Below are positions 24,690-31,938 of a DNA stretch of 44,019 bases, piece by piece. Every line of letters begins with the position of its first letter. The first letter of the stretch is position 1. The position numbers and the translations under genes were made by a program. The notes under the pieces were generated by a model. The model had not been told where the DNA came from and searched no databases. It saw only the letters and a list, made by a program, of their open reading frames with translations. The DNA comes from Actinobacteria bacterium OK074. Its GTDB lineage: Bacteria > Actinomycetota > Actinomycetes > Streptomycetales > Streptomycetaceae. The stretch is from positions 1 to 44,019 of the forward strand of contig LJCV01000282.1 in assembly GCA_001298575.1 (NCBI GenBank), written 5' to 3'.

Positions 24690-24695
24690 TAAAGT
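24690..24695 (+). promoter_or_regulatory. -10 box predicting a leaderless mRNA
   Basis: TAAAGT fits TANNNT and ends exactly seven bases before ATG 24703. No Shine-Dalgarno sequence precedes the ATG. This is the layout of leaderless transcripts in actinobacteria. Confidence 0.5.
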
Positions 24696-24702
24696 CACCC
24701 CC

Positions 24703-25608
24703 ATGGCAACACTCCCGAACCCCCTCCCCCAGCTGGCGACCGACCCCGGCGGACACGCCCTCGGGCTCGAACTCCCGCCCGGACGGCTGATCGACGCGAC
24801 GGACGACGGCCCCTGGCACGAGCCGTTGCTCTGGCACGGCGAGGACACGGCGGTCCTCGGAACCTGGGCCTCGCTCGACATACCCGCCGGCCGCGCGGGC
24901 CTTCTCCCCGTCCTCATCGACGTCGGCGGTGGCCAGGGCGGCCCGGAGGACTGGGAGTTGATGCCCGGGGAGATGTCGTACGCCGGCGACCACGACGCGG
25001 AGGAGGTACTGGCCGAGTTCTGGGAGGAGTACGCGGCCGACGAGGACGCCACCGCGGAGGACGACGCCGAGCACCACCCCGGCGACTACCCCGGCAAGGA
25101 AGCCGTCGTCGAACTCTTCGGCGAGGCCCGCTCCTACGACGACACCGTCGCCCCCTTCGGCCCCCACTGGCCCGGCCTCGCCCCGGCCCAGCCCGCCACC
25201 ACCGACCCCGACACCCATGCCGCCGAGGTCGCCGACGTCCTCATCTCCACCGGCGCCTGGTTCAAGGAGCCCCGCCTGGCCCTGGTCCCGGCCCGCCGCT
25301 CCGCCGACATCCCCGCCGCCCTCGGCTGGACGGGCCCCCTCAACTACGAGGGCGACACCGCCCGCCTCTGCGCGGTCCTGCGCTCCTGGGAAGACCGCTT
25401 CGGCATCCGCGTCCTGGCCCTCACCTTCGACCAGTTGGTCCTCTCGGTGGCGGCCCCACCCACAACGGAGGCGGACGCCGAAGCCGTAGCCGCCGAACAC
25501 TTCGCCTTCTGCCCGGACAACATCACCCAGGGCGACCACGAGAACCTGCGCGAGTACGCCCACAACGAGGTCCTGGGCAAGGAGATCTGGTCGTTCTGGT
25601 GGGACTGA
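24703..25608 (+). CDS. DUF4253 domain protein
   Basis: 301 residues. The N-terminal ~150 residues are acidic and variable. The C-terminal ~130 residues fit DUF4253: TGAWFKEPRLALVPARRSADIPAALGW, then a RLCAVLRSWEDRFGIRVLAL helix-strand, then VAAEHFAFCPDNITQG and a final EVLGKEIWSFWWD (motifs given in parts). ATG 24703 is chosen because a TANNNT box lies seven bases upstream with no ribosome site, implying a leaderless message. DUF4253 proteins are soluble, of unknown function and frequent in toxin-immunity and accessory regions; the neighbouring RHS locus fits. It is divergent from the LamG gene. Confidence 0.85.
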   Translation: MATLPNPLPQLATDPGGHALGLELPPGRLIDATDDGPWHEPLLWHGEDTAVLGTWASLDIPAGRAGLLPVLIDVGGGQGGPEDWELMPGEMSYAGDHDAEEVLAEFWEEYAADEDATAEDDAEHHPGDYPGKEAVVELFGEARSYDDTVAPFGPHWPGLAPAQPATTDPDTHAAEVADVLISTGAWFKEPRLALVPARRSADIPAALGWTGPLNYEGDTARLCAVLRSWEDRFGIRVLALTFDQLVLSVAAPPTTEADAEAVAAEHFAFCPDNITQGDHENLREYAHNEVLGKEIWSFWWD

Positions 25609-25640
25609 GGTACGGCTCCTTGTAGCGGCCGGGCACACCC

Positions 25641-25658
25641 GCGCCCCGAAAGGGGCGC
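25641..25658 (+). terminator. Hairpin terminator after the DUF4253 gene
   Basis: GCGCCCC (25641-25647), loop GAAA and GGGGCGC (25652-25658) form a perfect 7-bp stem with a stable tetraloop, 32 bases after the stop at 25608. There is no T-run, as is usual in Streptomyces. Confidence 0.6.
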
Positions 25659-25734
25659 GGGGAACTGCGCGAGCAACCACGACGAACCCGCAGTCGCGAT
25701 ACGCACCCCCCTCCCCCACCCCAATAGGCGCCCC
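25651..25734 (+). repeat. Dispersed intergenic repeat, copy A
   Basis: It begins with AGGGGCGCGGGGAACTGCGC, continues through a GACGAACCCGCAGTCGC segment and a C-rich run, and ends CCAATAGGCGCCCC. The same order of blocks recurs at 28982-29063 (reverse) and 29117-29199. Confidence 0.8.
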
Positions 25735-25856
25735 AAAACCGAACCCCTACACCCCACTCGCACACCCCAGCGACTCCCACCCCTTCGAGTGAACCCCCAC
25801 GTACCCCCGCCAGGTACACCTCCCGCCATCCCCCCACGAACACCCCGCCATACCCC

Positions 25857-25862
25857 TAAGCT
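25857..25862 (+). promoter_or_regulatory. -10 box predicting a leaderless mRNA
   Basis: TAAGCT fits TANNNT and ends seven bases before ATG 25870, with no ribosome site between. This supports that ATG as the start and a leaderless transcript. Confidence 0.5.
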
Positions 25863-25869
25863 GCCGCCC

Positions 25870-26808
25870 ATGCTCCCCAGCGTGGACACCAACGACGAGC
25901 TGAACGCGATGGTCGCGGACGAGGCGCTGCTGCGGCCGGCCTGCCAGGACCTGCTGGATCAACTGGGGCTCACCGGAGTCCCCCTGATCCGCTTCGACGA
26001 CGGCTCCCTGCCCGTGTACGCGGTCGGGGAGGACATGGTGCTCAAGCTCTACCCCGGCTTCGAGGCGGCCGAGTCCGTCCGGGAGGCCCGGGTGCTCCAC
26101 CATCTCTGGGGCCAACTCCCGGTCCCCACCCCACGGTTGATCGCCGCGGACCAGTACAAGAACGGCTGGCGCTATGTGCTGATGTCCCGGCTGCCCGGCA
26201 CCAGCCTGGCGCAGGCGTGGCCCCGGATCGCCCCGCTGGACCGCGACCGGCTCATCTCCCAGGCGGGCGAAGTCCTCGCCGCCCTGCACGAGTTGGACCA
26301 CAAACCGCTCGGCACCACCGTCGGCCCGCCGGACTGGGGCCGGTTCCTGCAACGGCAGCGCGAGGACGCGGTCCGCCACCACCGCTCCGTCGGCCTGGCC
26401 GGACCCTGGCTGGAGCAGATCCCCGAGTTCCTCGACGCCGTCCCGCTCCCGGTCCCCGACCGCTCCGAACTCACCCTGCTGCACACCGAGTTCATGCGCG
26501 AACACCTCACCGTCGACCCGCGCGACGGCTTCCGCATGACCGGCCTGTTCGACTTCGAGCCCGCGATGATCGGCGACCCGGCCTACGACTTCGTCAGCGT
26601 CGGCCTGTACGTCTCCCGCGGCCAGCCCCGCCTGTTGCGCCGCTTCTACCAGGCATACGGCCGCGAACCCTACGACCCCTACCAGCTGATGGCCCACACC
26701 CTGCTGCACGTGTACAGCGATCTCCCCTGGTACCTACGGGAGTTGCCGCCCCCGCCCGAACCACGCCTGGACGCACTGGCCGAGACCTGGTTCGGAACGG
26801 AGGGCTGA
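25870..26808 (+). CDS. Aminoglycoside phosphotransferase/choline-kinase-like protein with altered catalytic loop
   Basis: 312 residues. The APH fold is clear: a nucleotide lobe with VLKLYPG and an ESVREARVLHHL helix supplying Lys and Glu, a LMSRLPGTSL hinge, and a C-lobe with D228-F-E230 followed by GDPAYDF. The catalytic loop, normally H-x-D-x-x-x-x-N, reads H205-T-E207-F-M-R-E-H212, so Asp is replaced by Glu and Asn by His. The fold therefore suggests a small-molecule kinase, but activity is uncertain; it could be a variant subfamily with its own chemistry. The start ATG 25870 is supported by the TANNNT box seven bases upstream. It converges with the methyltransferase gene. Resistance to an aminoglycoside should not be assumed. 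Confidence 0.88.
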   Translation: MLPSVDTNDELNAMVADEALLRPACQDLLDQLGLTGVPLIRFDDGSLPVYAVGEDMVLKLYPGFEAAESVREARVLHHLWGQLPVPTPRLIAADQYKNGWRYVLMSRLPGTSLAQAWPRIAPLDRDRLISQAGEVLAALHELDHKPLGTTVGPPDWGRFLQRQREDAVRHHRSVGLAGPWLEQIPEFLDAVPLPVPDRSELTLLHTEFMREHLTVDPRDGFRMTGLFDFEPAMIGDPAYDFVSVGLYVSRGQPRLLRRFYQAYGREPYDPYQLMAHTLLHVYSDLPWYLRELPPPPEPRLDALAETWFGTEG

Positions 26809-26835
26809 ACAAAGGCAAGCCACCGACCGCTGGAT

Positions 26836-27738
26836 TCACACCTTGCGGCCAACAGCCCCGTACACGTTGATGTCGTCGTCCGTGACGTCGTTGATGTCCC
26901 GGTAGCGGATCTTCTCGATGTCGTCGAGGCTCTCGAAGTACGCCTTCTCCACCGCCGGCGGGGCGGGCGCGGGGCTCGGGTGCCAGTGGTGCACGGGGAC
27001 GACGCCGGGGTCGAGGAGCTCGACGCCCGCGGTGTCCGTGAAGAGCCGCTCGACCTGCTCCTTCGACCGGAACACGAAGGTGATCCCCTTCTCGGTGTAC
27101 TGCCGTTGGACGGCCTGCACGACCTCGGGATGCAGATCCTCGGTGAGGTGGGTGATGACCAGCCGGCTGCCGGACGGCAGCGCCTCGACCAGGTCCCGTA
27201 CGACGGGGACGGCGACGTCGTCCTCGACGAAGTGCAGGACCGCGACCAGGAGCAGTGCGATCGGCTGGTCGAAGTCGAGGGTTTTGGCGGCCTGTTCGAG
27301 GATCTGCGCGGGGTCGCGCAGGTCGGCGTCGATGTAGTCGGTGACGCCCTCGGGTCCGCTGGTCAGCAGGGCGCGCGCGTGCGCGAGGACCACCGGGTCG
27401 TGGTCGACGTAGACGACGCGCGCGTCGGGGATGACCCGCTGGGCGATCTGGTGGACGTTGTCCGCGGTGGGCAGCCCCGTACCGATGTCGAGGAACTGCC
27501 TGATGCCGTCCACCTCGGCCATCCGGGTCACCGCGCGGCGCATGAAGTCCCGGTTGTGGCGGATCTCCAGGTAGCCGCGCGGGTTGACCGCGAGTCCCGC
27601 GGCGGCGGTGGCGCGGTCCATGGGGTAGTTGTCCTTGCCCCCGAGGAACACGTCGTAGACCCGGGCCGGATGAGCACGGGTGGTGTCGATCCGCTTGCGC
27701 AGTTCGGCGGGGTCGTGGCTGAGGGCGTCACCGGCCAT
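26836..27738 (-). CDS. SAM-dependent methyltransferase (PF04672/DUF574 type)
   Basis: 300 residues. It is a single Rossmann methyltransferase of the actinobacterial DUF574 family: an N-terminal RVYDVFLGGKDNYPMDR signature, then a glycine motif FLDIGTGLPTADNVH (~85), an acidic end of strand 2 VVYVDHDPVVLAHA, then DADLRDP and the ALLLVAVLHFVEDD strand. GGGAG lies seven bases before ATG 27738. Substrates of the family are largely unknown. Streptomyces carry many copies, and some lie beside regulators. It stands alone, converging with the phosphotransferase gene, with an AT-rich upstream region (27739-27800) that probably holds its promoter. Confidence 0.92.
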   Translation of the reverse strand: MAGDALSHDPAELRKRIDTTRAHPARVYDVFLGGKDNYPMDRATAAAGLAVNPRGYLEIRHNRDFMRRAVTRMAEVDGIRQFLDIGTGLPTADNVHQIAQRVIPDARVVYVDHDPVVLAHARALLTSGPEGVTDYIDADLRDPAQILEQAAKTLDFDQPIALLLVAVLHFVEDDVAVPVVRDLVEALPSGSRLVITHLTEDLHPEVVQAVQRQYTEKGITFVFRSKEQVERLFTDTAGVELLDPGVVPVHHWHPSPAPAPPAVEKAYFESLDDIEKIRYRDINDVTDDDINVYGAVGRKV

Positions 27739-27920
27739 GGGGCGTCTCCCTGATCCTGACGGTTCGTCACACGTCGGTCATTTAACGGGCAATTAAAAAC
27801 ATCCGCCAACAACCTAGCTCCACGGGCGACTTGGCGGGGGCTTGGCCAGAACTTCACAGCCTCAGCGGGAAGTTCACAAGTCCGCCGCCAGGAAACGCAC
27901 GCCCCCGGCCCCCGGCTCCC

Positions 27921-28913
27921 TCACTTCAGCTTCCGCGCGACCTCGACCGCCCAGTAGGTGAGGATGTTCTGCGCGCCCGCCCGCTTGATCCCGGTGAGGG
28001 CCTCCAGGATCGCCTGATCCCGGTCGATCCACCCCTTCTCCGCCGCCGCCTCGATCATCGAGTACTCCCCCGAGATCTGGTACGCGGCCACCGGCACGTT
28101 CGCGACCTCCGCGACCTTCGCGAGGATGTCCAGGTACGGTCCGGCCGGCTTGACCATCACCATGTCGGCGCCCTCTTCGAGATCGAGCGCCAACTCCCGC
28201 AGGGATTCCCGTACGTTGGCCGGGTCCTGCTGATACGTCTTGCGGTCGCCCTTGAGCGACGACGCGACGGCCTCGCGGAACGGCCCGAAGAACGCCGACG
28301 AATACTTCACGGTGTACGCGAGGATCGACACGTCCTCGCGCCCGATCTGGTCGAGCGCGTCGCGGACGACGCCGATCTGCCCGTCCATCATCCCGCTCGG
28401 CCCCACCACGTGCGCGCCCGCGTCGGCCTGCACCTGGGCCATCTCGGCGTACCGCTCCAGCGTGGCGTCGTTGTCGACGCGTCCGTGGGCGTCGAGCACA
28501 CCGCAGTGCCCGTGATCGGTGAACTCGTCGAGGCAGAGGTCGGACATGATGATGAGGTCGTCGCCCACCTCGGCCCGCACGTCCCGCAGCGCGACCTGGA
28601 GAATCCCGTCGGGATCCGTCCCGGCCGTCCCGAAGGCGTCCTTCTTCTCGTCCTCGGGCACCCCGAAGAGCATGATCCCGGAGATCCCCGCCTCGACGGC
28701 GTCGAGCGCGGCCTTCTTCAGACTGTCCCGGCTGTGCTGCACGACCCCCGGCATCGCCGAGATCGCCACGGGCTCACTCACGCCCTCGCGCACGAACGCG
28801 GGCAGGATGAAATCGGCCGGATGCAGCCGCGTCTCGGCGACCATCCGACGCAGGGCGGGCGTCGTGCGCAGCCGCCGGGGGCGGGTACCGGGGAAGGATC
28901 CGTACGTCGACAT
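27921..28913 (-). CDS. hemB: Porphobilinogen synthase (delta-aminolevulinic acid dehydratase)
   Basis: 330 residues. It condenses two 5-aminolevulinate molecules to porphobilinogen, the second common step of tetrapyrrole synthesis, in the cytosol. The metal site reads DLCLDEFTDHGHCGVLD, and the Schiff-base lysines lie in AYTVKYSS (~193) and MVMVKPAG (~247). YQISGEYSMI is the substrate loop. The start ATG 28913 is preferred to GTG 28922 because TAGCGT lies exactly seven bases upstream with no ribosome site, predicting a leaderless message. It lies downstream of and on the same strand as the rex-hemACD operon, separated by ~300 bp of repeat sequence, so it has its own promoter. All common steps to uroporphyrinogen III are therefore encoded within 7 kb. 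Confidence 0.97.
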   Translation of the reverse strand: MSTYGSFPGTRPRRLRTTPALRRMVAETRLHPADFILPAFVREGVSEPVAISAMPGVVQHSRDSLKKAALDAVEAGISGIMLFGVPEDEKKDAFGTAGTDPDGILQVALRDVRAEVGDDLIIMSDLCLDEFTDHGHCGVLDAHGRVDNDATLERYAEMAQVQADAGAHVVGPSGMMDGQIGVVRDALDQIGREDVSILAYTVKYSSAFFGPFREAVASSLKGDRKTYQQDPANVRESLRELALDLEEGADMVMVKPAGPYLDILAKVAEVANVPVAAYQISGEYSMIEAAAEKGWIDRDQAILEALTGIKRAGAQNILTYWAVEVARKLK

Positions 28914-28920
28914 GGTGTCC

Positions 28921-28926
28921 ACGCTA
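28921..28926 (-). promoter_or_regulatory. -10 box of hemB, leaderless type
   Basis: TAGCGT on the minus strand (28926-28921) is followed by seven bases and ATG 28913. The -35 region (about 28944-28949) is weak. Confidence 0.45.
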
Positions 28927-28981
28927 CGCCTGGGGGGTGGGTGCGGTTGCCGACGGCGAGTCGGTGCGGGTTGCAGGGGGC

Positions 28982-29063
28982 GGGGCGCCTAATAGCTCGG
29001 GGGTGCGGGTGCGTTGGCGACTGCGGGCCCGTCGTGGCCGTTCGCGCAGTTCCCCGCGCCCCT
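28982..29063 (-). repeat. Dispersed intergenic repeat, copy B (reverse orientation)
   Basis: Read on the minus strand it has the same blocks as copy A: AGGGGCGCGGGGAACTGCGC, then CCCGCAGTCGCC, then a C-rich run and ATTAGGCGCCCC. It stands head to head with copy C across a 53-base spacer, so the pair could fold into one large hairpin between hemB and the hemACD operon. Confidence 0.8.
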
Positions 29064-29116
29064 AAATGCAGGGACTGCGCCCCGCTTTCAGAGCCACGGG
29101 CACCCGCGCGCTTTTA

Positions 29117-29199
29117 AGGGGCGCGGGGAACTGCGCGACCAGCCGAAACGATCCCGCAGTCGCCCACACACCCCGCACCCCCACCCCCATAGGCGCCCC
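29117..29199 (+). repeat. Dispersed intergenic repeat, copy C
   Basis: It begins AGGGGCGCGGGGAACTGCGC at 29117, contains ATCCCGCAGTCGCC and a C-rich run, and ends CCATAGGCGCCCC at 29199. It is just downstream of the hemD stop on the minus strand. Confidence 0.8.
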
Positions 29200-29200
29200 G

Positions 29201-29230
29201 CCCCTAAGTGGTCCGCCCCTAAGTGGTCCG
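29201..29230. repeat. 15-bp perfect tandem duplication across the hemD stop
   Basis: CCCCTAAGTGGTCCG occurs at 29201-29215 and again at 29216-29230. The second copy contains the stop codon (29219-29221) of the cobA/hemD gene, so its last codons and stop are repeated just downstream. Confidence 0.9.
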
Positions 29231-30982
29231 CCGCCGCCGCGCCCCCGGCCGCCGCTCACTAGGCCGGGTAACCGCATCCCCCGCCTCAACCGCAGCCGCC
29301 CGCCGCCGGACCCCGAAATCGGCAAGAGCCTCCGCCAGCTTCGCGACGGACGGCTCAGGAGCCATCACGTCAACCCGCAACCCATGCTCCTCCGCCGTCT
29401 TGGCCGTAGCAGGCCCAATACAGGCGATAACGGTCACGTTATGCGGCTTACCGGCAATCCCGACCAAATTCCGGACGGTGGAGGACGACGTGAAGAGAAC
29501 GGCATCAAACCCACCCCCCTTGATCGCCTCCCGCGTCTCGGCCGGCGGCGGCGACGCCCGCACCGTCCGATACGCGGTCACGTCATCCACCTCCCACCCA
29601 AGCTCGATCAGCCCGGCGACCAGCGTCTCCGTGGCGATATCGGCCCGCGGCAGGAACACCCGGTCGATCGGGTCGAACACCGGATCGTAAGGCGGCCAGT
29701 CATCCAACAACCCCGCGGCCGACTGCTCACCGCTCGGCACCAAATCCGGCTTCACACCAAACGAAACCAGCGCCTTGGCGGTCTGTTCCCCGACCGCAGC
29801 CACCTTTATGCCGGCGAATGCGCGAGCATCAAGCCCGTACTCCTCGAATTTCTCCCGCACCGCTTTCACGGCATTCACCGACGTAAAGGCGATCCACTCG
29901 TACCGCCCGGTGACCAGCCCCTTGACCGCGCGCTCCATCTGCTGCGGCGTCCGCGGCGGCTCGACGGCGATGGTCGGCACCTCGTGCGGCACCGCCCCGT
30001 ACGAGCGCAGCTGGTCGGAGAGCGAGACCGCCTGTTCCTTCGTGCGCGGCACCAGCACCCGCCACCCGAACAACGGCTTGGACTCGAACCACGAGAGCTG
30101 CTCGCGCTGGGCGGCGGCGGACCGTTCGCCGACCACGGCTATCACCGGCCGGCCGCCCTCGGGCGAGGGCAGCACCTTGGCCTGCTTCAGCGTCTGGGCG
30201 ATCGACCCGAGGGTCGCCGTCCAGGTCCGCTGCCGGGTCGTCGTACCGCCGACCGTGACCGTCATCGGGGTGTCCGGCTTGCGGCCGCCCGCGACGAGTT
30301 CGCCGGCCGCGGCGGCGACCGAGTCGAGCGTCGTCGAGACGACGACCGTGCCGTCCGAGGCGCCCACCTCCGTCCAGCAGCGGTCGGAGGCCGTGCGGGC
30401 GTCGACGAAGCGGACGTCCGCGCCCTGGGCGTCCCGCAGCGGGACCCCGGCGTACGCGGGCACGCCCACGGCCGCGGCGATGCCCGGGACCACCTCGAAG
30501 GACAGCCCGGCCGCGGCGCAGGCCAGCATCTCCTCGGCGGCGTACGCGTCGAGCCCGGGGTCCCCGGACACCGCACGGACGACCCGCCTGCCGCCCCGCG
30601 CGGCCTCCATGACAAGATTGGCGGCATCCCTCAACGCGGGGACCTGCACGGTTGTTGACCCATCGTCAACAACCGTCAGTTGAGGCACAGTTGTGCCTGC
30701 ATACGTAGTGGTAGACGAAGACCCAGCACCAGCAGCAGCACCGGAGAGTGCGGACGGACCGGCTGCATCCGGATCCGTGCGCAGGACGGCGACGCCCGCT
30801 CTGGCATGGGCGCGGACGACGTCGAGCACCTCGTGTTCGGCGACGATCACGTCCGCTCCGGCCAGGGCCTCGACGGCGCGCAGTGTGAGCAGGCCCGGAT
30901 CGCCGGGTCCGGCACCCAGGAAGGTGACGTGCCCGAGTTCAAGGCCGACGGGACGGTTGGTGGGAAGGTTGGTGGGGCTCAA
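29219..30982 (-). CDS. hemD: Bifunctional uroporphyrinogen-III C-methyltransferase / uroporphyrinogen-III synthase
   Basis: 587 residues from TTG 30982, whose site GGGGGAG lies eight bases upstream and which overlaps the hemC stop (TTGA). The N-terminal half (1-~290) is a SUMT/CobA-type domain: VTFLGAGPGDPGLLTLRA is its glycine loop, and VVPGIAAAVGVPAYAGVPL is its conserved middle (in parts). The GDP-loop reads GDPGLDAYAAEE rather than the usual GDPFVFGRGGEE. A Ser/Thr-rich insertion (~80-120) interrupts the domain. Residues ~300-550 are a HemD domain (GWRVLVPRTKEQA, then YEWIAFTSVNAVKA, then DAVLFTSSSTVRNLVG). It cyclises hydroxymethylbilane to uroporphyrinogen III and may methylate it towards sirohaem or B12. 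A basic Arg-rich tail ends the protein. Last gene of the rex-hem operon. Confidence 0.93.
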   Translation of the reverse strand: MSPTNLPTNRPVGLELGHVTFLGAGPGDPGLLTLRAVEALAGADVIVAEHEVLDVVRAHARAGVAVLRTDPDAAGPSALSGAAAGAGSSSTTTYAGTTVPQLTVVDDGSTTVQVPALRDAANLVMEAARGGRRVVRAVSGDPGLDAYAAEEMLACAAAGLSFEVVPGIAAAVGVPAYAGVPLRDAQGADVRFVDARTASDRCWTEVGASDGTVVVSTTLDSVAAAAGELVAGGRKPDTPMTVTVGGTTTRQRTWTATLGSIAQTLKQAKVLPSPEGGRPVIAVVGERSAAAQREQLSWFESKPLFGWRVLVPRTKEQAVSLSDQLRSYGAVPHEVPTIAVEPPRTPQQMERAVKGLVTGRYEWIAFTSVNAVKAVREKFEEYGLDARAFAGIKVAAVGEQTAKALVSFGVKPDLVPSGEQSAAGLLDDWPPYDPVFDPIDRVFLPRADIATETLVAGLIELGWEVDDVTAYRTVRASPPPAETREAIKGGGFDAVLFTSSSTVRNLVGIAGKPHNVTVIACIGPATAKTAEEHGLRVDVMAPEPSVAKLAEALADFGVRRRAAAVEAGDAVTRPSERRPGARRRRTT

Positions 30983-31938
30983 TGTGCTCGCTCCCCCATC
31001 AGACCGGCCGCGCCCTTGGCCAGCATCTCGGAGGCGAGTTCGCGACCGAGCGCCATTGCCTGGTCGTACGTCTCGGGCACGGGACCGGTGGTGGACAACT
31101 GCACCAGCGTCGAGCCGTCGGTCGTGCCGACGACGCCGCGCAGGCGCATTTCCTTGACAACCTGCCCGTCGGCCAGGAGGTCGGCCAAGGCGCCAACAGG
31201 CGCGCTGCAACCGGCTTCCAGGGCGGCGAGCAGGGACCGCTCGGCGGTCACGGCGGCCCGGGTGAACGGGTCGTCGAGTTCGCCGAGCGCGGCGATCAGT
31301 GGCGCGTTGTCCGCGGCACATTCGATCGCGAGCGCCCCCTGTCCGGGGGCGGGCAAAACCTGGTCGACCGACAGGAAGTCGGTCGCCTCGTCGATCCGGC
31401 CGATGCGGCTGAGCCCCGCGGCGGCCAGGACGACGGCGTCCAGCTCCCCGCTCCGCACGTACCCGATCCGCGTGTCCACGTTCCCGCGGATGGGCACCGT
31501 CTCGATGCGCTGTCCGTGGCAGCGGGCGTATGCGTTCAGCTGCGCCATCCGGCGCGGCGAACCGGTGCCGACGCGTGCCCCGTCGGGCAGCTCGGTGAAC
31601 GTCAGTCCGTCCCGCGCGACCACGACGTCCCGGGCGTCCTCGCGCGCCGGTACGGCGGCCAGCGCGAGGTCGTCGGGCTGCGCGGTCGGCAGGTCCTTGA
31701 GCGAGTGCACGGCGAAGTCGACCTCGCCCCGCAGCAGCGCGTCCCGCAGCGCGGTCACGAACACGCCCGTCCCGCCGATCTGCGCCAGGTGCTCGCGGGA
31801 GGTGTCGCCGTACGTCGTGATCTCCACGAGTTCGACGGGCCGTCCGGTCACCCGCCCCACCGCGTCCGCGACCTGCCCGGACTGGGCCATGGCGAGTTTG
31901 CTGCGCCTCGTCCCCAGCCTCAGTGCCTGCTGACTCAT
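30979..31938 (-). CDS. hemC: Porphobilinogen deaminase (hydroxymethylbilane synthase)
   Basis: 319 residues. It polymerises four porphobilinogens to hydroxymethylbilane in the cytosol. Family marks are LRLGTRRSKLAMAQS at the N-terminus, GVFVTALRDALLRGEVD and FAVHSLKDLPT with the catalytic Asp region (~75-90), VGTGSPRRMAQL (~125) and LEAGCSAPVGALA, whose Cys carries the dipyrromethane cofactor. Length is normal. Its ATG overlaps the hemA stop by four bases and its stop overlaps the hemD start, so all of rex-hemA-hemC-hemD appear translationally coupled and under Rex control. Confidence 0.97.
   Translation of the reverse strand: MSQQALRLGTRRSKLAMAQSGQVADAVGRVTGRPVELVEITTYGDTSREHLAQIGGTGVFVTALRDALLRGEVDFAVHSLKDLPTAQPDDLALAAVPAREDARDVVVARDGLTFTELPDGARVGTGSPRRMAQLNAYARCHGQRIETVPIRGNVDTRIGYVRSGELDAVVLAAAGLSRIGRIDEATDFLSVDQVLPAPGQGALAIECAADNAPLIAALGELDDPFTRAAVTAERSLLAALEAGCSAPVGALADLLADGQVVKEMRLRGVVGTTDGSTLVQLSTTGPVPETYDQAMALGRELASEMLAKGAAGLMGERAH

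Noticed and set aside
27831..29117. Plus-strand open frame antisense to hemB
   Set aside because: It mirrors hemB, whose product is unmistakable; the antisense translation is His/Arg-rich without any domain.
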